This document shows positions 1 through 9,003 of a stretch of DNA of 14,524 nucleotides, piece after piece (positions within the stretch are counted from its first letter, which is position 1; each line of letters starts with the position of its first letter). The position numbers were made by a program, and so were the translations under genes. The DNA is taken from NCBI GenBank assembly GCA_046704785.1, contig JBJKRF010000029.1:1-14524 (forward strand), in the 5' to 3' direction. The notes beneath the pieces were generated by a model. It made no database searches and was not told the origin of the DNA. It was given only the letters and a program-made list of their open reading frames with translations. The DNA is from JBJKRF01 sp046704785 (GTDB lineage Bacteria; Chloroflexota; Anaerolineae; Anaerolineales; Villigracilaceae).

Positions 1-162
1 ACTCGTGCCGCAACTTTATGAAAGTGGAGAGCGCAAGACTTGTTTTTCAGAGAAGAAATTCAGAATGCAACCCTACAACTTAAGGAAGTTGCGGTACTAG
101 GGTGGTCTGAAGATTTGATGGAGAGGAAATTAATTTTGAAGGATTGCTCATCAGGAGAAATT
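1..162. other. AT-rich leader upstream of nuoE
   Basis: No gene can be supported here. The stretch is visibly richer in A and T than the nuo genes that follow. It holds a perfect 6-bp inverted repeat with a 4-nt loop (CAACTT at 76-81, AAGTTG at 86-91) whose role is unknown. No convincing -35/-10 pair was found. One plus frame is open from base 2 to a TAG at 98-100 and could be the tail of an upstream gene, but its translation resembles nothing I know, including the NuoD C-terminus expected if nuoA-D lay directly upstream. The nuoE frame stays open back to a TTG at 40, but that extension lacks NuoE-like sequence. Confidence 0.4.
153..157 (+). promoter_or_regulatory. Ribosome binding site that fixes the nuoE start
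   Basis: AGGAG lies 5 nt before the ATG at 163. The other in-frame candidates, TTG at 40 and ATG at 118, have no comparable Shine-Dalgarno sequence, and starting at 163 gives a protein of usual NuoE length. Confidence 0.7.
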
Positions 163-666
163 ATGCTGGTAGAGAAATACCCGGACGAAGTCAAAGCCAT
201 TTTTGCAAAATATCCTGCCGAACACAAACGTTCGGCGATCATGCCGCTACTGTACCTGATTCAACGCGAAGAGGGCTACATCCAAAAAGAAGCGATGCAG
301 GAGGTTGCCGACCTGCTTGAGATCGACGTGACCGAAGTCGCTTCGATCGTCGGTTTCTATACGCTCTTTCACGATGAAAAGGAAGGCAAATACCGTATGC
401 AGGTCTGCAATGACCTGCCTTGCGCCCTGCGCGGCGCGGACGAGTTCCTGGGGGCGTTGTGCGACAAACTGGGCATCCGGGTTGGCGAGACAACGCCCGA
501 TGGCTTGGTAACGCTCGAAGCGGTCATGTGCTTGGCCGCCTGCGACCGAGCGCCGATGTTCCAGTTGCAGAGCAGCGACAACCTGACGTACCACGAGAAT
601 ATGACCGTCGACAAGACGATGGAACTGATCGAGGCCCTGAAAAAGGGCGGCAAGGAAGTCGAATAA
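163..666 (+). CDS. nuoE: NADH-quinone oxidoreductase subunit E (24 kDa-type, 2Fe-2S)
   Basis: Peripheral subunit of the NADH-dehydrogenase module of complex I, carrying the 2Fe-2S cluster N1a beside the FMN of NuoF. The 167-residue protein has an N-terminal helical region (about 1-70, with the typical LYLIQREEGYI stretch) and a thioredoxin-like 2Fe-2S domain. Cluster ligands follow the family pattern CNDLPC (C82, C87) and CLAAC (C123, C127). The start at 163 is chosen for its AGGAG site and because translation from TTG 40 or ATG 118 would add 41 or 15 residues without family resemblance. The stop codon overlaps the nuoF ATG by one base (TAATG), suggesting translational coupling. Family assignment is secure; only the start has some doubt. 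Confidence 0.93.
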   Translation: MLVEKYPDEVKAIFAKYPAEHKRSAIMPLLYLIQREEGYIQKEAMQEVADLLEIDVTEVASIVGFYTLFHDEKEGKYRMQVCNDLPCALRGADEFLGALCDKLGIRVGETTPDGLVTLEAVMCLAACDRAPMFQLQSSDNLTYHENMTVDKTMELIEALKKGGKEVE

Positions 667-1925
667 TGGCCTACATTCTCTATCGTCATCGCGATATTCC
701 CAATCTGCGCACCTTCGACGTATATAAGCAGAACGGCGGTTTTGAAAGTTTCAAGAAAGCCGTGACCTCCATGCAGCCCCAACAGGTGATCGACGAGGTC
801 AAGAACTCCGGGCTGCGCGGACGCGGTGGCGCGGGTTTTCCCACCGGTGTGAAATGGTCTTTCATCCCCAAAGGTATCTTCCCCACGTACGTTGTTGCCA
901 ATGCCGACGAGTCGGAGCCGGGCACTTTCAAAGACCGTGAAATCCTGGAGGGCAACCCCTTCCAGTTCCTGGAAGGGCTGGCGATTGCCTGCTACGCCAT
1001 CCAGTCCAGCGCGGGATATATCTATTTGCGCGGCGAGTTCAAACAGATTGCCGACCATCTCGAAGCCTGTGTACAGCAGATGGAGAAAGCCGGCTTGTTG
1101 GGAGAACAGCTCTTTGGCACGGAATATGCGCTGCGGCTTCATATCCACCTTGGGGCGGGCGCTTACATCTGCGGCGAGGAGACTGCCCTGCTGGACTCGC
1201 TGGAAGGCAGACGCGGCCAACCGCGCGTCCGTCCGCCGTTTCCGGCGGTTGCCGGGTTGTACAGCAAACCGACGGTGGTCAACAACGTCGAGACGCTGAC
1301 CAACGTCCCGATGATCCTCGAAAAAGGGGCAGCCTGGCACAAATCCATTGGAACGGAAAAAAGCCCCGGGGTGAAGATTTTCTCCCTGTCTGGGAACGTG
1401 AACAAGCCGGGGAACTATGAACTGCCGTTGGGAACGTCCTTCCGCGATCTGATCTTTACACACGGCGGCGGCGTTCCGGACGGGCACAACGTCAAGGCGA
1501 TTATGCCGGCAGGCGCTTCATCGTCGATCATCCGCGTGGACGATGAAGTCTTCGACAAGGTCATGGACACGCCCATGGATTACGAAAACGTCCAGAGCGT
1601 CGGCTCGATTCTCGGTTCGGCCTCGGTTATCATTATCGACGACACCCACAGCATGGACTGGGTCATCAACAAGACGGTGCATTTCTTCGAGCACGAGTCG
1701 TGCGGCAAATGCACGCCCTGCCGCGACGGCACGTATTGGATGCAGCACCTTGTTGACCGCATTCACGGCGGGGAATACGAGCAGGACGATTTGCTGCTGT
1801 TGAAAAATGTGGCGACGCAGATCAACGGAAAGTGTCTGTGCGCCTTGGGCGATTTCTCGACCATGGCGGTCTCGACCGCCCTTGAACGGTTCCCCGAAGA
1901 TTTTAGAGTAAAGGTGAAGGCTTAG
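666..1925 (+). CDS. nuoF: NADH-quinone oxidoreductase subunit F (NADH/FMN-binding, 51 kDa-type)
   Basis: Catalytic NADH-oxidising subunit: it binds NADH and FMN and passes electrons through the 4Fe-4S cluster N3 to NuoG. The 419-residue length is usual for the family. The glycine-rich nucleotide/flavin segment GLRGRGGAGFPTG is at about 49-61, followed by ADESEPGTFKDRE (80-92) and GAYICGEETALLDSLEGRRG (165-184), all hallmark NuoF motifs. N3 ligands are visible as ESCGKCTPC (C346, C349, C352) and the distal cysteine in CALGD (C392). The open frame extends further upstream inside nuoE, but the ATG at 666 begins the family-like sequence and sits in the TAATG junction with nuoE, so it is taken as the start. 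nuoG follows after 4 nt. Confidence 0.96.
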   Translation: MAYILYRHRDIPNLRTFDVYKQNGGFESFKKAVTSMQPQQVIDEVKNSGLRGRGGAGFPTGVKWSFIPKGIFPTYVVANADESEPGTFKDREILEGNPFQFLEGLAIACYAIQSSAGYIYLRGEFKQIADHLEACVQQMEKAGLLGEQLFGTEYALRLHIHLGAGAYICGEETALLDSLEGRRGQPRVRPPFPAVAGLYSKPTVVNNVETLTNVPMILEKGAAWHKSIGTEKSPGVKIFSLSGNVNKPGNYELPLGTSFRDLIFTHGGGVPDGHNVKAIMPAGASSSIIRVDDEVFDKVMDTPMDYENVQSVGSILGSASVIIIDDTHSMDWVINKTVHFFEHESCGKCTPCRDGTYWMQHLVDRIHGGEYEQDDLLLLKNVATQINGKCLCALGDFSTMAVSTALERFPEDFRVKVKA

Positions 1926-1929
1926 CGAT

Positions 1930-4392
1930 ATGGCGAAAATGGTCAACCTCACCATCGATGGTATCCAAGCAAGCGTCCCGGAGGGGACCAGCGTTGTTGA
2001 TGCGGCCAAGACGGTCGGCATCGACATCCCCGTTTTCTGCTACCACCCCAAGATGGAAGCGGTGGGAATGTGCCGCCAGTGCCTGGTCGAAATCGGACGT
2101 CCGATGATCGACCGCGCTACGCGGCAGCCCGTGCTGAATGAAGATGGCACACCCAAACTGCAATTCATGCCCAAACTCGAGACGTCCTGCACCAATACCG
2201 TCTCGGAAGGCATGGTCGTGCTGACCAGTTCCGAAAAAGCCAAGGCGGGGCAGAAAGAAATCCTCGAGATGTTGCTCACCTCGCACCCGCTCGATTGCCC
2301 GGTTTGCGACAAAGGCGGGGAATGCCCGCTGCAGAACCTGACCATGGCGCACGGCCCCGACCATACGCGCTTCCTGTACGATGAGAAACAACACCTTCAA
2401 AAGCACGTGCCGCTGGGCGACCTGATTTTCCTCGACCGTGAACGCTGCATCCAATGCGCGCGCTGCATTCGCTTCCAGGACGACATCGCCGGCGACTCCG
2501 TGCTGGGTTTCTACAATCGCGGTCGCGCCACCGACGTGGTCACTTTCAGCGACCCCGGCTTCGACTCGGTTTTCTCTGGCAACACCACCGACATTTGCCC
2601 CGTGGGAGCGCTCACCACGGCAGACTTCCGATTCGGCGCGCGCGCCTGGGAACTCAGGCCGGCGGCCTCGGTCTGCAACCAGTGCCCGGTTGGCTGCAAC
2701 ATCACCTTCAGCGTGCGGCGCGAGGCCAAGTCGGCGGGCGGATACGTCATCAAGCGCGTCATGCCGCGGCAGAACGAACAGGTGAACGAAATCTGGATTT
2801 GCGACAAAGGCCGTTTTGCCGGGTATCACTTTGCCGAAGACGAATCCCGTCTGGCGCTGGACCCGGCGACGTTCGACTCCACCCTCAGCCGCGCTGCCGA
2901 ACAACTGGCCGCTGCCACACCTGCCCTGGCGGGCGGCGCCAGGGAATCGGAGGTGGTCATCCTGGCTGGTGGGCGACTTGCGAACGAAGACCTCTTCAAC
3001 CTGAAGAAACTGGCCGCGGGCCTGGGCGCAAAAGCCTATCTCTACACTCAGATGGGCGGCGGCGACCTGGTCTCTGCCTATGGCCTGACGGAAGGCTCGA
3101 ACCTGTCCAGCCTGGGTGAAGGCGACACCATCCTGGTGGTTGCCTCCGACTTGTACAACGAAGCACCGCTCTGGCACCTGCGCCTGAAAGCGGCCGCCAA
3201 ACGCGGTGTAACCCTGATCGTTGCAACGGGACGTCCCACCAAGCTGGACGAATTTGCCAGCTTTGTGGTGCGTTATGCCTACGGCGACGAGGTCGAGACC
3301 GTCGAGGGCCTGGCCAAGAAAGACAAGCTTGGTGAAGCGCTCACAGATGCCAACAACCTGGTGGTCTTCTTTGGCGCGGACGGCCTGGGGCTGGACGGCA
3401 CCTCGGCGCTGGCTGCCGCCTGCGCCGAACTGGTCAAATCGCCGCGCGCCGGAAAAGCCAATAACGGCCTGGTGGGCGTTTGGTCGACGCCCAATGCCCA
3501 GGGCGCTTGGGAGATGGGCTTCCGCCCGCTTCCGTCGGACAGCCTGGCCGATACGTTGAAAGGCAAGACGGTCTATATCCTGGCTGCCGACCCGGCGGGC
3601 GACGACCCGGCGCTGGCGGAAGCCTTGAAAGCGGCCAAGACTGTCATCGTGCAGGATGTCTTGCCAACGGCGACCACGGCCCTGGCCGAGTTCGTGCTGC
3701 CCGCTGCGGCATATACCGAGCGCGAAGGGACGTACACTTCCGGTGAGCGACGTGTGCAGCGTTTCTATCCGGCCATCCCGGTGCACCCCGGCACCAAAGC
3801 CGATTTTGCCATCGTGGCCGAGATCGCCAAAAAATGTGGCGTCGAACTCGAAGGTCGTTCGGCCTTGTTGGTCATGAACCGGATCGCTGCCGAAGAGAAG
3901 CTGTTTGCGGGCGTGACCTACGCCAACCTGGCCGAAGTCGGTGAGCAATGGCCGCTGGTAGGCCGCGCCGATCTGTATTACGGCGGCACCTCCTATGAGA
4001 ATACACAGGGTCTGGGCCGGCACCTGGCCTCCGGAACGCTCCCCGCCGGGGCAGGTTCCAAAGGACAAGGCAAAGCGCTGCGGCCCAAAGAAGGGACGTT
4101 GCTTGCGGTGCCGGTGACAAAGCTGTACGACCGGGGAACGACGGTTGCTCCGGCGAAATTATTGGCGAGCCATATCGGCGAGGCGTTCGTGGCGCTGAAT
4201 CCGCTGACCGCCGAGAAACTCGGCGTCCATAACGGCGAACCGGCCAGGGTGAGCCTGAACGGTTCACAGGCCGAGCTTCAGGTTCGGGTGGACGAGTCCG
4301 TGGCTGCCGGTGTGGCACTGATCCCACGCAGTATGGGCGTCGCCATCTGGCAACCAACACCGGTTGAAGTCATCGCTGCCGAGAAGGCCTAA
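1930..4392 (+). CDS. nuoG: NADH-quinone oxidoreductase subunit G (75 kDa-type, multi Fe-S)
   Basis: Large electron-wire subunit of the NADH module. The 820-residue protein has an N-terminal 2Fe-2S ferredoxin domain with N1b ligands C37, C48, C51 and C87; the His/Cys cluster N5 motif HPLDCPVCDKGGEC (H119, C123, C126, C132); N4 ligands C173, C176, C179 and C223; and a further set C249, C252, C256 and C291 matching the off-pathway N7 cluster known from E. coli and Thermus but absent in many other complexes. From about residue 310 it continues as a molybdopterin-oxidoreductase-like domain. The last 120 residues look like the dinucleotide-binding-type C-terminal domain (ALNPLTAEKLGVHNGE). No molybdenum cofactor is expected in NuoG. 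It starts 4 nt after nuoF with a purine-rich stretch (AAGGTGAAGG) just upstream. Confidence 0.95.
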   Translation: MAKMVNLTIDGIQASVPEGTSVVDAAKTVGIDIPVFCYHPKMEAVGMCRQCLVEIGRPMIDRATRQPVLNEDGTPKLQFMPKLETSCTNTVSEGMVVLTSSEKAKAGQKEILEMLLTSHPLDCPVCDKGGECPLQNLTMAHGPDHTRFLYDEKQHLQKHVPLGDLIFLDRERCIQCARCIRFQDDIAGDSVLGFYNRGRATDVVTFSDPGFDSVFSGNTTDICPVGALTTADFRFGARAWELRPAASVCNQCPVGCNITFSVRREAKSAGGYVIKRVMPRQNEQVNEIWICDKGRFAGYHFAEDESRLALDPATFDSTLSRAAEQLAAATPALAGGARESEVVILAGGRLANEDLFNLKKLAAGLGAKAYLYTQMGGGDLVSAYGLTEGSNLSSLGEGDTILVVASDLYNEAPLWHLRLKAAAKRGVTLIVATGRPTKLDEFASFVVRYAYGDEVETVEGLAKKDKLGEALTDANNLVVFFGADGLGLDGTSALAAACAELVKSPRAGKANNGLVGVWSTPNAQGAWEMGFRPLPSDSLADTLKGKTVYILAADPAGDDPALAEALKAAKTVIVQDVLPTATTALAEFVLPAAAYTEREGTYTSGERRVQRFYPAIPVHPGTKADFAIVAEIAKKCGVELEGRSALLVMNRIAAEEKLFAGVTYANLAEVGEQWPLVGRADLYYGGTSYENTQGLGRHLASGTLPAGAGSKGQGKALRPKEGTLLAVPVTKLYDRGTTVAPAKLLASHIGEAFVALNPLTAEKLGVHNGEPARVSLNGSQAELQVRVDESVAAGVALIPRSMGVAIWQPTPVEVIAAEKA

Positions 4393-4404
4393 GGAGTAGT
4401 CTGT

Positions 4405-5550
4405 ATGGATTGGGCTTTATTTCTGGAATGGTTCATCAAATCGGTCGTGTTGGTGTTGGTGTTGCTGACCGGCTTCGCTTATCTGACGCTTTATGAGCGC
4501 AAGGTGCTCGCCTGGATGCAGGTGCGCGTCGGGCCAAATCGCACCGGGCCGTGGGGCCTCTTGCAGCCGGCGGCGGATGCCGTCAAGCTGATTTTTAAAG
4601 AGGAAATAGTTCCTGATAAGGCGGAGAAGGTGCTCTTCATTCTGGCTCCAATTTTGACGGTTGTTCCGGCGATCATCATTACTGCTACGATCCCGTGGGG
4701 GCCAGATATTCCGAATGTCTTTGGCCGCGTGATCCACCTGTATATTGCAGATATCAACGTTGGTGTGCTGTATATTATGGCCATCGCGTCGATTGCGGTC
4801 TACGGGGTGGTTCTGGCGGGTTGGTCGAGCGATAACAAATATGCCATGATGGGCGGGCTGCGTTCGACGGCGCAAATGGTCAGTTATGAGTTGGCGTTGG
4901 GGCTGTCGTTTGTGGCCGTCATCCTGTTGGCCGGCTCGATGAATTTGAACACCATTGTCGATGCGCAGAAGAACGTGTGGTTCGTCGTTTTGCAACCGGT
5001 CAGTTGCGTGATCTTCCTGATCGCCACGCTGGCCGAGGTCAACCGGGCGCCGTTCGATATGCCCGAGGCCGAGCAGGAGTTGACCGCCGGATACCACACG
5101 GAATATTCCGGCATGAAGTTCGCGCTGTTCTTCATGGCCGAATATACCAAGATGATCGCCATTTCTGCCATTGCGGCCACCTTGTTCTTTGGGGGGTATC
5201 GTGAGCCGTGGTTCCTGAAAGATACCTTCTTGAGCGTCAACTATACCTGGACGTTGGGCTCGTTCCAGATTCAGAACTGGTTCCTCGGCCCGCTTTACAT
5301 GTTGATCAAAATTGCAATTCTCCTGTTTGTAATGATTTGGGTGCGGGCCACCCTGCCGCGCATCCGTTACGACCGCTTGATGGCTTTTGGCTGGAAGGTG
5401 TTGTTGCCGCTCTCACTGGCCCTGGTGTTCATCACCGCCCTGGGAATTGCAGTCAACGCCTGGTGGTTGATCCCCATCCTCTCTTTGATTGTCGGATACT
5501 TTGCTACGCTAATGGTAGATCGTTCATTGAGGAGGAAAATGTATGCTTAA
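4405..5550 (+). CDS. nuoH: NADH-quinone oxidoreductase subunit H (membrane, quinone-site subunit)
   Basis: Membrane subunit that joins the peripheral arm to the membrane arm and forms part of the quinone chamber and the acidic E-channel. The 381 residues contain about eight hydrophobic segments. Family hallmarks are clear: YERKVLAWMQVRVGPNRTGP (30-49), the loop after TM1 lining the quinone tunnel, the following LLQPAADAVKLIFKEE, GLRSTAQMVSYELALGL (151-167) and EVNRAPFDMPEAEQELTAGY (211-230), with the conserved acidic residues present. The C-terminal WVRATLPRIRYDRLM is also typical. A good AAGGAG site lies 8 nt before the ATG. The gene end overlaps nuoI by 8 nt, indicating coupled translation. 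Confidence 0.96.
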   Translation: MDWALFLEWFIKSVVLVLVLLTGFAYLTLYERKVLAWMQVRVGPNRTGPWGLLQPAADAVKLIFKEEIVPDKAEKVLFILAPILTVVPAIIITATIPWGPDIPNVFGRVIHLYIADINVGVLYIMAIASIAVYGVVLAGWSSDNKYAMMGGLRSTAQMVSYELALGLSFVAVILLAGSMNLNTIVDAQKNVWFVVLQPVSCVIFLIATLAEVNRAPFDMPEAEQELTAGYHTEYSGMKFALFFMAEYTKMIAISAIAATLFFGGYREPWFLKDTFLSVNYTWTLGSFQIQNWFLGPLYMLIKIAILLFVMIWVRATLPRIRYDRLMAFGWKVLLPLSLALVFITALGIAVNAWWLIPILSLIVGYFATLMVDRSLRRKMYA

Positions 5551-6046
5551 GGAAATTGCGCGTGGTCACCTTACCACGCTGAAAGAGATGTTCTCGAAAA
5601 AGGTGACGATTCAGTACCCGGAGCAAAAGCGCCCGGTGCGACCGCGTTTTCGTGGCCGCCACATTTTGAAGCGTTATGACAACGGGCTGGAGAAATGTAT
5701 CGGGTGTTCGTTATGTGCGGCGGCTTGCCCGTCGGATGCGATCTTCGTCGAGGCTTCGGAAAATACCGACGAGGTGCGCTATTCTCCTGGCGAGCGCTAT
5801 GCCAGCACCTACGAGATCAATATGCTGCGCTGCATTTACTGCGGCTTCTGTGAGGATGCCTGCCCGACCGAAGCCATCGTGATGGGCGACAATTACGAAT
5901 TGACGTTCACGGCTCGCCGCAGCGCCATCTACACCAAAGAGATGCTCCTGGAACCGGTCCAACAGGAAGGCCAACTTACGCCCCAGAAGACCGAACCCGG
6001 CGAATTTACGCGCTCGGTGCCCGAAATGAAAAACCCGACCGATTAG
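5543..6046 (+). CDS. nuoI: NADH-quinone oxidoreductase subunit I (2x 4Fe-4S ferredoxin-type)
   Basis: Connecting subunit that holds clusters N6a and N6b and carries electrons from the NADH module toward N2 and quinone. The 167-residue protein contains two classical 4Fe-4S motifs: CIGCSLCAAACPSDAI (C52, C55, C58, C62) and CIYCGFCEDACPTEAI (C97, C100, C103, C107). The N-terminal 50 residues are basic and amphipathic, as in relatives that dock on NuoH. A hydrophilic tail of about 30 residues follows the ferredoxin fold. The start overlaps the end of nuoH by 8 nt and has a strong GAGGAGG site at 5529-5535 inside nuoH. NuoB, which carries N2 and is the partner of NuoI, is not encoded in this window. 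Confidence 0.95.
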   Translation: MLKEIARGHLTTLKEMFSKKVTIQYPEQKRPVRPRFRGRHILKRYDNGLEKCIGCSLCAAACPSDAIFVEASENTDEVRYSPGERYASTYEINMLRCIYCGFCEDACPTEAIVMGDNYELTFTARRSAIYTKEMLLEPVQQEGQLTPQKTEPGEFTRSVPEMKNPTD

Positions 6047-6053
6047 GTGGCCC

Positions 6054-6572
6054 ATGAATTTTGAGTTTGTGCTCTTTCTCCTCCTGGCGCTGGTTGCCAT
6101 CCTCACGGCGGTGGGGATGCTGGCCAGCAAGAACGCCGTTTACGCGGCGTTGAACCTGATATTGAATTTTGCTACGGTAGCGGTCCTGTACCTTTTATTG
6201 GGCTCGCCGTTCATCGCGCTCGCGCAGGTGACTGTGTACGCAGGCGCGATCATGGTGTTGTTCCTGTTCGTCATCATGTTGCTGGGCGTGGAGCAGATCA
6301 GCGCCGAGTTGCACTGGAAGAACCTGTGGCCGGCCATTGTACTGGCGGTCATCCTGCTGGGCGAAACGGTGTACCTGTTGTTCCAAAAGCTGGCGGCAAG
6401 CGGGCTGGTGCTCGATTCGACGGCGGGTTCCGGGTTGGCTGACCCTTCGACGCTGGCCTCGAATCTTTTCCAAGGGTACCTGCTGCCGTTCGAGGTCACT
6501 TCCATTTTGCTGTTGGTGGCGATGGTGGGCGCCATTGTGTTGACGAAAAAAGAGAAAGGAACGCGGAAGTAA
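6054..6572 (+). CDS. nuoJ: NADH-quinone oxidoreductase subunit J (membrane)
   Basis: Small membrane subunit between NuoH and the antiporter-like subunits. The 172 residues show about five hydrophobic helices. The conserved third helix, VYAGAIMVLFLFVIMLLG (61-78), includes the tyrosine (Y62) of the region that forms a pi-bulge in known structures and is linked to coupling. The preceding KNAVYAALNLILNF motif is also typical. The C-terminus is short and basic (LTKKEKGTRK). It starts 7 nt after nuoI with an AGGTGG site overlapping the nuoI stop. NuoJ sequences vary widely, but the helix-3 motif and the position between nuoI and nuoK make the call firm. Confidence 0.93.
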   Translation: MNFEFVLFLLLALVAILTAVGMLASKNAVYAALNLILNFATVAVLYLLLGSPFIALAQVTVYAGAIMVLFLFVIMLLGVEQISAELHWKNLWPAIVLAVILLGETVYLLFQKLAASGLVLDSTAGSGLADPSTLASNLFQGYLLPFEVTSILLLVAMVGAIVLTKKEKGTRK

Positions 6573-6588
6573 GCCGCCTGGGAAGCGC

Positions 6589-6891
6589 ATGATACCACTC
6601 AACTATTACCTGGCACTTTCTGCGATTTTGTTCATCCTCGGCGCGTTGGGCGTTTTGATTCGCCGCAACCCGCTGGTGATTTTCATGTCCATCGAGTTGA
6701 TGCTCAACGCTGCCAACCTGAGCTTTGTCGCTTTTGCCCGCCAATTTCAAACCTACGATGGGCAGATTTTTGTCTTCTTCGTGATGACGGTGGCAGCGGC
6801 GGAAGTGGCGGTTGGCCTGGCGCTGATCGTGAACATCTTCCGCTCGAAACAGAGCATCGATGTCGATCAAATGAACAGCCTGAAGGGATAA
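6589..6891 (+). CDS. nuoK: NADH-quinone oxidoreductase subunit K (membrane, MrpC-like)
   Basis: Three-helix membrane subunit (100 residues, the usual length) that forms a proton half-channel and is homologous to MrpC of Na+/H+ antiporters. The two essential membrane glutamates of the family are present: E36 in FMSIELMLNAANLSFVAF and E72 in TVAAAEVAVGLALIV. The N-terminus starts directly with a hydrophobic helix after MIPLNYYLALSA, which matches the family. The Shine-Dalgarno is weak (TGGGAAG about 4-10 nt upstream), so translation may partly depend on ribosomes arriving from nuoJ, whose stop is 16 nt before. nuoL follows after 6 nt. Confidence 0.95.
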   Translation: MIPLNYYLALSAILFILGALGVLIRRNPLVIFMSIELMLNAANLSFVAFARQFQTYDGQIFVFFVMTVAAAEVAVGLALIVNIFRSKQSIDVDQMNSLKG

Positions 6892-6897
6892 GGCCGC

Positions 6898-8985
<2,088 letters not shown>

Positions 8986-9003
8986 TGGCTGAGAGGACGG
9001 ACT

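Noticed and set aside
420..665. Upstream extension of the nuoF reading frame
   Set aside because: The extension lies inside nuoE in another frame and is Arg/Gly-rich without NuoF similarity; the ATG at 666 begins the conserved sequence.
369..1487. A 372-codon minus-strand frame opposite nuoE/nuoF
   Set aside because: It lies opposite highly conserved NuoF motifs, spans a gene boundary and has no domain-like sequence; it is a composition artefact.
1903..4068. A 721-codon open frame on the minus strand opposite nuoG
   Set aside because: It is antisense to a gene with complete, recognisable NuoG motifs. Its translation is Gly/Arg/Gln/Val-rich with no recognisable domain, as expected for the shadow of a GC-rich coding strand.
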